64,000 bases of DNA from Orrella marina (GTDB lineage: Bacteria > Pseudomonadota > Gammaproteobacteria > Burkholderiales > Burkholderiaceae_B). The translations under genes and the position numbers were made by a program. The notes under the pieces were generated by a model. The model was not told where the DNA came from. It saw nothing but the letters and a program-made list of their open reading frames with translations, and did not search any database. The stretch is from assembly GCF_003058465.1 (NCBI RefSeq), contig NZ_CP028901.1, forward strand, positions 2,790,001 to 2,854,000, in the 5' to 3' direction. Shown here one piece after another: positions 27,261 to 36,614 of this stretch (positions within the stretch are counted from its first letter, which is position 1; each line of letters starts with the position of its first letter).

Positions 27261-28061
27261 ATGTATCAATTTGAATATGTTCGTGCATCCTCTGTTCAAG
27301 AGGCAAGTCAGAAGGCCCAGCAAGGTGGCCAGTACCTGGCAGGCGGCCAGACCTTGCTGGCATCCATGAAGCAACGTCTGGCTCAGCCGGAGACACTGCT
27401 TGATCTGGGTTCGCTTGCCGAACTGCAAGGCATCCGCGAAGAAGGATCTGCGCTGGTCATCGGGGCCATGACCCGCCACCAGGATGTGGAGACAGACGCA
27501 TTGGTGAAAGCCAGAATCCCGGCCCTGGCAGCCCTGGCAGCCGGCATCGGTGACAAGCAGGTGCGTGCCATGGGGACGCTGGGCGGCTCCCTGGCCAACA
27601 ATGATCCGGCAGCGTGCTACCCCTGTGCAGTACTGGGTCTGGGTGCGACAGTCAACACAGATCAGCGCATCATCCCGGCCGACGAGTACTTTCAGGGGAT
27701 GTACACCACCGCACTTGAACCAGGGGAACTGATTGTTTCGGTCGGGTTTCCGGTTCCGCAGCAGGCAGCTTATGCCAAGTTCAGGCAACCGGCTTCCCGG
27801 TTTGCCCTGGTTGGGGTGTTTGTTGCCAAGACAGCAGGGGGAGTACGGGTCGCCATTACTGGAGCCGGCAACGGGGTTTTCCGTCACGAAGGACTGGAAA
27901 ATGCCCTCAATGCAGACTTCAGCCCGGATGTTGTGGCCAATGTACAGATCGACGCCGATGATCTCAGCGCAGATCTGCATGCCAGCGCAGCCTATCGAGC
28001 CCAGCTCATCAAGGTGCAGGCGCAAAGGGCGGTGGCGATGGCACTTGGTCAGGAGGTCTGA
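27261..28061 (+). CDS. CoxM-like FAD-binding subunit
   Basis: 266 residues with the FAD-binding segments YLAGGQTLLASMKQRL near residue 30 and AMGTLGGSLANNDPAACYPCAVLGLGA near residue 107, then the C-terminal CO-dehydrogenase flavoprotein domain (SRFALVGVFVAKTAGGVRVAITGAG). It transfers electrons from the iron-sulfur subunit to an external acceptor. The ATG at 27261 has a CAGGAGA site; a longer frame would overlap the large subunit gene. Gene order S-L-M differs from the M-S-L order of authentic CO dehydrogenase operons. Confidence 0.93.
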   Translation: MYQFEYVRASSVQEASQKAQQGGQYLAGGQTLLASMKQRLAQPETLLDLGSLAELQGIREEGSALVIGAMTRHQDVETDALVKARIPALAALAAGIGDKQVRAMGTLGGSLANNDPAACYPCAVLGLGATVNTDQRIIPADEYFQGMYTTALEPGELIVSVGFPVPQQAAYAKFRQPASRFALVGVFVAKTAGGVRVAITGAGNGVFRHEGLENALNADFSPDVVANVQIDADDLSADLHASAAYRAQLIKVQAQRAVAMALGQEV

Positions 28062-28988
28062 TTGACGGAGTCTGAAGTCAAGGTAGGCTCAGTGAATCTG
28101 GGGGTTAGCCCAGCCATTGACGGTTTGATTGCAGAACTGGCAACGGTCGGGTACTTTGCTGACAGGCGGCTGGCCACGGCCCTGCACCTGGCCATCAGTC
28201 TGGGCCGACCTCTCCTGCTGGAGGGCGATCCTGGGGTCGGCAAAACCGAACTGGCCAAGGCGCTGGCACTGGTCAGACAGCAGAAGCTGATCCGGCTGCA
28301 GTGTTACGACGGGCTGGAGCTACGTGATGCACTGTATGAGTGGAACCATTCGGCACAGTTGATTCATCTGAGAGCTTCCTCAGAACAGCGAAGCGCTGAA
28401 GATATCGAACGTGAGGTCTACCAGCCACGCTACCTGATTCGCAGGCCGCTACTGCAGGCGCTCGAAGAGCCCGCGCCGGGGGCGGTCCTGCTGATCGACG
28501 AGGTGGACCGGGCTGATGAACCGTTCGAGGCATTCCTGCTGGAGTATCTGGGCGAATATCAGGTCACCATACCGGAGCTAGGCACCATCCGGGCCATGAG
28601 CACACCGGTCACGATCCTGACCAGCAATCGGACAAGGGAGCTGCATGATGCAATCAAGAGACGCTGCCTGTTTCACTGGCTTGACTATCCAGATCGCGAC
28701 CGGGAAATGCAGATACTGCAATCACAAGTACCAGACCTGCCAGACAAGCTGAGCAGCCAGATCACTGGGTTTGTCCAGCGACTTCGAAACCGGCCGTTTG
28801 CGGACGCGTTCAGTCGCACGCCAGGTATTGCGGAAAGTGTCGAATGGGCCAAAGCACTGGTTGCACTGAACACGCTGCAACTGGATCCTGAGATCGTGCA
28901 GAACACAGCCGGTGTGATGTTCAAACAGCGAGAAGACATCCAGGCGCTTGAGCCCCTGCTTGACGAACTGCTCGCACCCCAGAACTGA
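28062..28988 (+). CDS. MoxR/CoxD-type AAA+ ATPase
   Basis: 308 residues. Walker A is GDPGVGKTELAKAL, Walker B is VLLIDEVDRAD, sensor motifs are TILTSNRTREL and the arginine-rich RRCLFHWLDYPD. MoxR-type ATPases remodel partner complexes; CoxD in Oligotropha is needed to mature the CuSMo site. The predicted start is TTG at 28062, directly after the CoxM stop, with AGGAGG five bases upstream. It acts with the following VWA protein. Retention of a CoxD homologue without the copper-binding Cys in CoxL suggests a general role in cofactor insertion. Confidence 0.92.
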   Translation: MTESEVKVGSVNLGVSPAIDGLIAELATVGYFADRRLATALHLAISLGRPLLLEGDPGVGKTELAKALALVRQQKLIRLQCYDGLELRDALYEWNHSAQLIHLRASSEQRSAEDIEREVYQPRYLIRRPLLQALEEPAPGAVLLIDEVDRADEPFEAFLLEYLGEYQVTIPELGTIRAMSTPVTILTSNRTRELHDAIKRRCLFHWLDYPDRDREMQILQSQVPDLPDKLSSQITGFVQRLRNRPFADAFSRTPGIAESVEWAKALVALNTLQLDPEIVQNTAGVMFKQREDIQALEPLLDELLAPQN

Positions 28989-28999
28989 GGCCCCTCTCG

Positions 29000-30223
29000 A
29001 TGGTACTGGGAGACGCGCGCGCCGGTAAGTTTGCTGAGAATCTGACTGGATTCGGTCGCATGCTCAGAAGGGCCGGCCTTCGCGTTGACACATCAAGAAT
29101 CAAGCTTGCCCAACAAGCGTTGACCCAGGTTGATCTGGGTGCTCGAATCGAGGTCATGGCCGCACTGGAAAGCACGCTCGTGAGCCGTCATCAGGATCGC
29201 GAGGTGTTCCAGCAACTGTTTGACGCTTACTTCAAGGATCCTGAGATTGCCAGGCAACTCCTTGCGCAGCTGCTACCGCAGTCCAAGGCCAGCAAGACAC
29301 CCGCACAACGCAGCCCGCGTGCCCAGGAAGCGCTACATGTGATCAATCAGCCAAATCGCAAGACTCCGCAGCCCAGGGAGGACGAGATCAAGCTCGACGC
29401 TGCCATGAGTGCCAGTGACCGCGAGCGACTGCGGCACGCGGATTTTGAGGGACTTAGTGCCAGTGAGTACCGACTCGTCGAACGCCTGGCGCGCGAGATC
29501 CCGCTGAGTCTGCCACGACACAACGCGAGGCGGTATCGTGCAGCAAACCGGGGCGACCAGATTTATTGGCCCGGACTGATGCGTGAGCTCGCACGACACG
29601 ACGGCGAGTTTCTTGAGATTGCGCGGGTAACCAGACAAACCCAGCCTCTGCCACTGCTGGTGCTGGTGGATGTTTCAGGTTCCATGGAACGTTACGCACG
29701 GCTGTTGCTGGCCTTCCTGCACCAGGCAACTCACGATTTGCGCCAGACGCGACGCGCGGTGTTTGCGTTCGGCACCCAGCTTACCAATCTGAACAAGGCC
29801 TTTCGACTCGACGATGCAGACGCCATGCTGGCCAGCGTGAACGAGGCCGTTCCAGACTTCGGTGGCGGCACACTGATCAGTGAGGCCATCCGGTGTTTAC
29901 GACAGCAATATCGCCACGCGATCGTCGGGAACCGAAGTATTGTCCTGATCATCTCGGACGGTCTCGACACTGGCGATCCTGCCATGCTAGACGAACAGAT
30001 GGCGTGGTTATGCGGGCAGGCACGACGCACTGTGTGGCTCAATCCACTGTTGCGGTACGATGAGTATCAGCCGCTGGCAGGCGGTGCACAAGTGCTGGCC
30101 AGACGGGTGGATCAGATGCTCGCAATTCACAATCTTGCTCACCTTGAGTCGCTAGCGAGTGCGCTCAGCCAGTTACTGCACCGGACAAAGCGTTCGCATC
30201 CTCGCTCACGATCTTTGAGCTAG
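29000..30223 (+). CDS. CoxE-like von Willebrand A domain protein
   Basis: 407 residues. The C-terminal half carries the VWA MIDAS motif VDVSGSMERYARLLLAF and the later FGGGTLISEAI and LIISDGLDTGDP. The N-terminal half is helical with SDRERLRHADFEGLSASEYRLVERL, as in CoxE proteins. VWA proteins of this type pair with MoxR ATPases as chaperone-like maturation modules. It follows the ATPase gene by 11 bases. No signal peptide, so cytosolic. Confidence 0.92.
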   Translation: MVLGDARAGKFAENLTGFGRMLRRAGLRVDTSRIKLAQQALTQVDLGARIEVMAALESTLVSRHQDREVFQQLFDAYFKDPEIARQLLAQLLPQSKASKTPAQRSPRAQEALHVINQPNRKTPQPREDEIKLDAAMSASDRERLRHADFEGLSASEYRLVERLAREIPLSLPRHNARRYRAANRGDQIYWPGLMRELARHDGEFLEIARVTRQTQPLPLLVLVDVSGSMERYARLLLAFLHQATHDLRQTRRAVFAFGTQLTNLNKAFRLDDADAMLASVNEAVPDFGGGTLISEAIRCLRQQYRHAIVGNRSIVLIISDGLDTGDPAMLDEQMAWLCGQARRTVWLNPLLRYDEYQPLAGGAQVLARRVDQMLAIHNLAHLESLASALSQLLHRTKRSHPRSRSLS

Positions 30224-30312
30224 AGTGAACCTCACCGAAAACAGACAACATCGTTTGGACACGCGGCTCGAATCCAGACACAGAATATTGAACCCCCCCA
30301 GAGGAGAAGGTC

Positions 30313-30936
30313 ATGCAGATGCAAGGAAGCCGACAACTGAACGCCAGTGCGCAGGATGCCTGGCAAGCCCTCAATGATCCGGAAATACTGAAGCAATGCA
30401 TTCCGGGATGCCAGAAGTTTGAAGCCGAATCCGAGAATGTCTACTTGACGGCCGCCAACATCAAGATCGGACCGGTATCAGCCAAGTTCACTGGTCGGGT
30501 CGAATTGACTGATATCAACCCACCTCACTCGTACTCTCTGCACTTCGAAGCTCAAGGTGGCGTAGCCGGACATGGCAAGGGAACCTCGCACGTCGAACTG
30601 GTCGAGACCGATGACGGTGTCGAACTGAAGTACACCGTCGAATCACAGGTTGGTGGCAAACTTGCCCAGCTTGGTCAGCGACTCGTCGACGGAGCAGCCA
30701 AGTCCATGGCGGATGACTTTTTTAAACGCTTCGAGAAAGCCCTCCAGGAAAAGACAGCTGGTGATGCGCCATCCGGGGAGCCAACAGACACTGCAGCCAA
30801 CGGTGGCGAGGAAAGTTCAGCTGCCGACACACCTGAGGCTGGAACCGTTGCCCAGGCGCAGTCAAAACCAAGCTTTCCGAAGTGGCTCTGGATCGCAATC
30901 ATCGCATCGATCCTGATGATCCTGATTGTGATCTGA
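30313..30936 (+). CDS. CoxG-like SRPBCC domain protein with C-terminal membrane anchor
   Basis: 207 residues. The first ~150 are a CoxG/START-like domain (MQGSRQLNASAQDAWQALNDPEILKQCIPGC, VSAKFTGRVELTDINPPHSYSLHF). A low-complexity Ala/Glu/Pro linker follows, then a terminal hydrophobic helix (WLWIAIIASILMILIVI). In Oligotropha, CoxG helps dock CO dehydrogenase to the membrane. A strong AGAGGAGAAGG site precedes the ATG. Last gene of the operon. Confidence 0.93.
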   Translation: MQMQGSRQLNASAQDAWQALNDPEILKQCIPGCQKFEAESENVYLTAANIKIGPVSAKFTGRVELTDINPPHSYSLHFEAQGGVAGHGKGTSHVELVETDDGVELKYTVESQVGGKLAQLGQRLVDGAAKSMADDFFKRFEKALQEKTAGDAPSGEPTDTAANGGEESSAADTPEAGTVAQAQSKPSFPKWLWIAIIASILMILIVI

Positions 30937-31269
30937 CCGTGGCCATCCGGTCCGGATAATGGGCTGATAAGACCCTGATGACACCTGCCGCTACAACGCG
31001 CATCGAGTTGTTGCCGCAGGGATGCGCTGATTCCTGCTTCGCAAACGGGAGCGTGCTAGCAATGTTCCCACAGGCTTTTGATGTGCAGAACAGCTGCGCG
31101 GTGCGTTGCAGGAAGGCGCAAAGCGAAAGTTCAAGCCTTGCGCAAGCGCCTTGACGTCACGCTCTTGCGGTGGCGTCGCCTCCAAACAAGGCGTGCGGCG
31201 CAGAATTTCCTGGACAGGTGGTCAGCACCCTACCCTCAAAACGATCAATCAAAGGCGATTCATCCTGCA
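30937..31269. other. Convergent intergenic region between coxG-like and sbcC
   Basis: 333 bases without a credible gene. A short palindrome ATCCGG-T-CCGGAT lies just after the coxG stop, near 30948-30960, but has no T-run, so it is a weak terminator candidate at best. The remainder shows no repeats or operator-like symmetry that I can support. Confidence 0.4.
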
Positions 31270-34200
31270 CTACTCACGCTGACAACCGGGTCCCTCCAGT
31301 TCGCTGCGCCCACCACGAACAGGCACCACCTGGATCCGGGTTGCGATCCGGTCCTTGAGTGCCTGGACATGTGAGATCACGCCAATAAGTTTGCCCTCCT
31401 GATGCAGGCTCGACAGAGTCTGAAGCGCCATTTCCAGCGCATCTTCGTCCAGGGTTCCAAACCCTTCGTCCAGGAACAGAGAATCGACTCTGACATTGCG
31501 ACTGGCCATCTTGGACAAACCCAGCGCAAGCGCCAGGCTCACCAGAAAGCTCTCCCCCCGGACAGGTTCTTGGTGGTCCGGACTTCGGCAGCCTGGTACT
31601 GATCAATCACGTTGAGTTCAAGTGGCTCCTGTACACCCCGAGTGAGCAGGTAACGATCCGTCAGCCGCTGCAACTGCTGGTTGGCATGTTGAATCACGAT
31701 CTCAAATGTCAGCCCTTGGGCAAATGTCCTGAACTTCTTGCCATCAGCCGATCCGATCAACTCGTGCAGATTGTTCCACCTTTCCAGTTCGCGTGCCTGT
31801 GCCTCGATCTGTTCAAGGTGACTGGCGTGCTCAGCCTTGGCGCGATCATCATCCAGGATTCGCTGGCGCAACCCACCGAGCTCTTCAGAGTGCTGGCGAT
31901 ACTGCTGATCAATCGCTTGGAGTTGCTCGCCAAGCGCATCGGCCACATCCCCTTGCTGCACCAGTGCAGCAAGGCGCTCTCGATCAACCTGGAGTGACTT
32001 GAGTGTGGTCTCGATGGAGGACTGCTCCTGCAATAGTGCTCGCTCCTGTGACTCGATCGCCTGGCGCTGCTCATGCGTCAGCAACGCGCCCCGCAACGCG
32101 GCTTCATCTTCAAATCCGTACTCCACAAGCAGAGATGTCAGCCTTTTATCCATTTCTGCGATGCGTTCAGCCCGTTTGTCCAGCCCTTCCCGGATCGACT
32201 CGATCCGGCTACTGTGCTGCTGCAAGCGGGTCTGTTCGAGGACTAGCCGCTCTCGGGCCTGGTCAGAGGCCTGTCTGGCCTGATCAATGGCTTCCCTGAG
32301 CGCCTTGTGGACTTGAACCGGATTCTGGTCCTGCAACAGCGACTGTCTCTCTGTCTGCACCCGGCCGGACTCCTCCTGCAACACCAGTAACTGTTGGGAG
32401 AGCGACTGCAAAGCTGACTGCCTGGCGTCCATCTTTTCTTGCATGAACTGGAGTGACTGCTCAATGCCGGGTATCTGCTGTTGCGCATCCTGATAGTCGT
32501 TCTGCAAACGTAGCCACGCCTTCCTGCGCGCATCCAGCTGACCAATCAGTGTCTCAATACTGGCCAGTGCTTCAGACTCGACAGCATAATGAGCAAGCCG
32601 CTGCGCCAGACTGACCTCCTGCGTCTGTCGCGCCTTGGCACTCTGCTCGTGCGCATTGCGTGCCTGCTCCAGCTGGAACCTTGCATTGGCTACCTGCTGC
32701 TCAGCCTTGAGTACCGCGGCGCGTGCCTGCTCTGCGGCCAGCCCGGATTCTCGCTCCTGTGACTCGAGCGTCTGCAACTCGCGTCCAAGCGTAGCTGCCT
32801 GACTGAGCCGCTCTCGCACGAGCTCAATCTCCTGCAGGAGTTGCATCCTTATGTTTGCAAGAAACTCGGATATGGGCTGGTCAACAGGCAGATGCGTCAC
32901 ACCCAGCTGTCTCAACAGCGCTGGTCTTTCAGCCTGATAGTGGGCGACGGACTCGGCGCCCCGCGCAAGCTGTTGCTCGATCTGCGTGATCTGCTGCCCG
33001 ATCTGGATTCGTTCGAGCTGCTGCGCCGCCAGTATGCGCCCCACCCGCTCAGACTCGTCCTGGCATGACCTCAGTCTCTGCAAGACATTATCTGATTCGG
33101 TCGCAACACCTTGCGCGTACGGATGCTCGAGTGCGCCACACAAGGGACAGGGCTGTCCATCATGCAGATGAGTACGCGCCTGGGCGTAATCCTCGATACG
33201 ACGATGCAGCAGCAACTGCTGCTGCAACCCTTCGAGCTGTTCCTGTCTCAGACGAACTTGTGTTTCAAGCTGACTGACCGTCATGTCCAGTTGCTCGCTG
33301 CGCGCCTTCGCGTGCAGCAGATCATGCCGGTCTTTCTCTGTCTGAGAAAGTACCGAGCTCAACGCATGCTCCCGCTCGATGGCCGTTTCACATACCGACT
33401 GGCGTGCAAGCAAGTCTGCGTGCAGGGACTGCCAGTCAGTCAGCGAGCGCTCCTCGAGCAGTGCTCCCGACCGCTCCCTCAGCGCATTGATCCGATCGTG
33501 TAAATCCTGGAGAGCGCGAGTGGTTTCCTGTCGCACGCGTTCGGATGCCTCAAAGGCCCGCTCAGCCGAACCCCGCGCAACCTCACCCTCCTGCACGCTT
33601 ACTCGGATCCGTTCAATCTGCTGGTCCAGGTCAGCCAGCCCCTGAAGTGCCTGCTTCAACCCAGACAGATCGCCGACCAGTTCAGCATCTGTGCTGTGAC
33701 GGGTCAATTCCTGGCGCAGCCGCTCGAGCTTTTCTCGGGCGAGCGTTAGTCTGGCCAGTAGGGCCTGTTGTTCAAGTGCGAGTGTTTTCAGGGACTGCTC
33801 TGCCTCGGCGGCAGCCCCCGTCAGACTGGAGATCTGTGCTCTGGACTGCCCAAGGGTCGCGTCAAGGGCACGCACTTTCTCGAGCACGGGCTCGATCTCG
33901 TCAAATCGCGAGCGCCGCTCCTGCCAGAGGCGCTCACATTGCCCAAGATGCTGTCTCGCCTCGTGAACCGCCTCCTCAAGCGCGGGCACCTTGACCTGAC
34001 ACGTGCCCAGACTGATCTGGTCCGTGCTCTGCTCCTGACGTGCCTGCAACAAAGCCTGATAGAGCGGTGCAATACCATCAGTTCTTCGGGCAGTCTGCAA
34101 ACGCAGGAGATCGGGTGCGAACACTGCCTGTTTTTGCAACAGCTCCTGACGACTTTGCTCATGCTGCTGAAGCTTCAGGCCAATCTCGTGAAGCTGCTGC

Positions 34201-34949
34201 AACGTCTGAAATCGCTGCAGCACCGTCTGGTACTGGTCATGCAATGTCCTCACTTGTGCACCCAGTGCGTCAACTTCGTGCATCAATGCCGCACGCGCCT
34301 CAGGGGCCAGAACCTGTGTGCCTTCAAGCTGGGCATGCAAGGCCTCAAACCGGGACTTCTCCTGAGCGCGACGTTCATGCACTGCGATCGATATCTTGCT
34401 GTAGACCTCGCTACCTGTGATTTGCTCCAGAATAGGCGCTCGCTCCTCTGAACGGGCTTGCAGAAACGCAGCAAACGCCCCCTGTGCCAGCATCATGGAA
34501 CGGCTGAACTGTTCGAATCCCATCCCGGTGAGTTCGAGAACCAGCGCGGCTGAATCTTTCAGGCTAGATGCAAGAATCTTGCCTGTCCCCGCCTCACTGA
34601 CTTCGTGTCTTGCGGACTGCAGATCACCTGAAGGCCTACGTCGTGCCCGATGTTGTGCCCAGTGACTGACGTAACATCCGCTAGATGTCTCAAACGTGAC
34701 TCGGGCATCGCACTCTGCGCAGTGACGTGACATCAAGTCATTGCCACTCTTGCCTCCCACCTTGCCCAGTCGTGGTGTGGTGCCGTAGAGGGCCAGACAG
34801 ATTGCGTCCAGAATCGTTGTCTTGCCCGCGCCGGTCGGACCCGTTATCGCAAATATGCCCTCTCGTGCGAATTCAGGGTGAGTCAGATCAATGTGCCAGT
34901 GACCGACCAGAGAGTTCAGATTGGTGAAACGGATATCGAGGATTCTCAA
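31270..34949 (-). pseudogene. sbcC: sbcC, ATP-dependent exonuclease large subunit, interrupted by a one-base frameshift
   Basis: SMC-like nuclease subunit. Walker A is GPTGAGKTTIL near the N-terminus, the long middle is coiled coil, and the zinc hook is CPLCGALEHPYA. The main frame ends with NLSGGRAFW and a stop at 31539. The missing part, VSLALALGLSKM then Walker B LFLDEGFGTLDEDALEM, continues one frame over to 31270. Restoring one G to the six-G run (C6 on the plus strand, 31554-31559) recreates LSGGESFLVSLALALGL, giving about 1226 residues. The likely start is a TTG at 34949, just past the sbcD stop. Without the second part the ATPase is dead; sequencing error in the homopolymer is possible. 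Confidence 0.85.
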
Positions 34950-34950
34950 T

Positions 34951-36228
34951 TTAGTGACGCTCCGACTTGGTAGTCTGTATCCGGGACGCTTGCTCATCGA
35001 CGGGTTCAAGCAGAGCCAGCGCTTCCTGATAGGTATGACGCATCTCTGATCGTTGCTCGTCTGGCACCTGATACGCTTCAAGACACCGTTCGAACACGTC
35101 CATCGGGGTCAGGTCCTCAAGCGACTCCTGCTGCCTGGCTGACGTCATGGCCGGGTTGCTGCGTCCGTTCACTTTCACGCGAAGCACTTCTACCGGACTG
35201 TCCGCGACGGCCTGCTCGACGCGTTGCCGCAAGTCAGTCACAATTTCCTGACCGTCATACAACACCTCGATCCAGCATGACTGACCGTCCTCTCGCAAGA
35301 CCTCTAGCTGGCCCGTGATGGCCTGAAGGTCCCCTCTGACCTGTCTGAGCCGCTGGAACACTGGCACCCCAATGGTCTCGACTTCAGGCACGAACCTGTC
35401 TGAAGTGAGGTCGTGATCAAACGTCACCTGGCAGACAACCTTCTGCTGCCTGGCCTCACCAAAACCCATCGGCAGAGGGGATCCGCTATAGCGGATCCGG
35501 GTCTGACCGTCGACAATCTGAGGCACATGCAAGTGACCAAGCGCCACGTAATCAAACACGTCACTGAAGATCCTTGCATGAACCTGCCCGAGTGACCCGA
35601 TATAAAGGTCCCTCACCCCATCACCATCAAGCACTTGCCCTCCGGCCGTGTACAAGTGACCTGTAGCAATAATCGGAATAGCCCTGCCCAGACTTGTCCG
35701 GAGATCCTGCGCCGCCTGCGCAATCGCTTCGTAGTGGTCGCGGATGCCGGCAACCAGATTCGCGTCCTTGTCTTGCATCGACTCACCTGCGGACACGACG
35801 CGCACATCACGGTCACGCAGGTAGGGCACCGCACAGACCAGCATCCCGGGTTCACCATACTCATCGCGCAAGACCACGACTTGCTGCGCCACATCGGTGC
35901 TGGCCTGGCCAATTACATGCACATCAAACGCACGAAGCAAATCGCCTGGTGCGTTCAGAAATGAGGGAGAGTCGTGGTTGCCCGCCACAATCACGATGTG
36001 ACGACACGGTGAGGCAACCATCTGGTGGAGAAACTGGTAGTACAACGCCTGCGCCCGATTGCCAGGCGTCGCGGTATCAAATACGTCACCTGCCACAACC
36101 AGGACATCAATCTCACGCTCTCGCACAGTCTGCACCATCCATTGCAGAAACTGCGCAAACTCTTCATCGCGTTTGCGCCCATAAAGAGACCGGCCCAGAT
36201 GCCAGTCGGATGTGTGCAGTAGTTTCAT
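34951..36228 (-). CDS. sbcD: SbcD, nuclease subunit of SbcCD
   Basis: About 425 residues. The calcineurin-like phosphoesterase motifs are MKLLHTSDWHLGRSLYG at the start, VVAGDVFDTATPGN, IVAGNHDSPSF, and a late ALGHLHVPQ. SbcD is the Mre11-type nuclease that, with SbcC, cuts hairpins and double-strand ends. I chose the ATG at 36228, because homologues begin with MKLLHTSDWHLG. The start of sbcC lies two to four bases past the stop, so the two are coupled. SbcD is intact although its partner gene is frameshifted. Confidence 0.95.
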   Translation of the reverse strand: MKLLHTSDWHLGRSLYGRKRDEEFAQFLQWMVQTVREREIDVLVVAGDVFDTATPGNRAQALYYQFLHQMVASPCRHIVIVAGNHDSPSFLNAPGDLLRAFDVHVIGQASTDVAQQVVVLRDEYGEPGMLVCAVPYLRDRDVRVVSAGESMQDKDANLVAGIRDHYEAIAQAAQDLRTSLGRAIPIIATGHLYTAGGQVLDGDGVRDLYIGSLGQVHARIFSDVFDYVALGHLHVPQIVDGQTRIRYSGSPLPMGFGEARQQKVVCQVTFDHDLTSDRFVPEVETIGVPVFQRLRQVRGDLQAITGQLEVLREDGQSCWIEVLYDGQEIVTDLRQRVEQAVADSPVEVLRVKVNGRSNPAMTSARQQESLEDLTPMDVFERCLEAYQVPDEQRSEMRHTYQEALALLEPVDEQASRIQTTKSERH

Positions 36229-36614
36229 GTTCAAGGCAGGCAAAGGTTTGTCTGTGACTGTAACGGATCTGTGCATCACACCACAGTGATAGCCAGAGGT
36301 GAATAGCAGTCACCTCACTCGCTGACATGCGATGATTCGATCACAGCGCTGTGAAGGATACCCGGGAGCTATCAAGAGGGTACCAAGAAGGCACCTGAAA
36401 GAAGCCAGGGTCAACCTGGTCTGTGAAACTTTTCTTGCAATGAGCATGTGATCTGATGCAGGCTGATCCATGTTGTCTTGCAGTCGCCGGGGATCTCGCA
36501 ACTGGGGTCACCACCAAAGCGCAGTCGCAGTTCCATCGGTACACTCTAATGCCCACACCCGTGGTTTTACCTTGTTTCCCCGGGTCACTTAACAGCCATA
36601 ACCTTTGTCCAGGT
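36229..36614. other. Divergent intergenic region, sbcD / diguanylate cyclase
   Basis: About 386 bases. A perfect seven-base inverted repeat, GAGGTGA-N7-TCACCTC, lies at 36296-36316 and could be an operator for either direction. A longer in-frame extension of the cyclase gene is open through part of this region but has no ribosome site and no membrane or domain character. Otherwise nothing is recognised. Confidence 0.4.

Noticed and set aside
30948..30960. Intrinsic terminator after the coxG-like gene
   Set aside because: The palindrome is only six base pairs with a one-base centre and no following T-run.
32003..34927. Several long plus-strand frames opposite sbcC
   Set aside because: They are antisense to the coiled-coil coding region, have no ribosome sites and show only low-complexity Gln/Leu/Arg composition that mirrors the sbcC codons.
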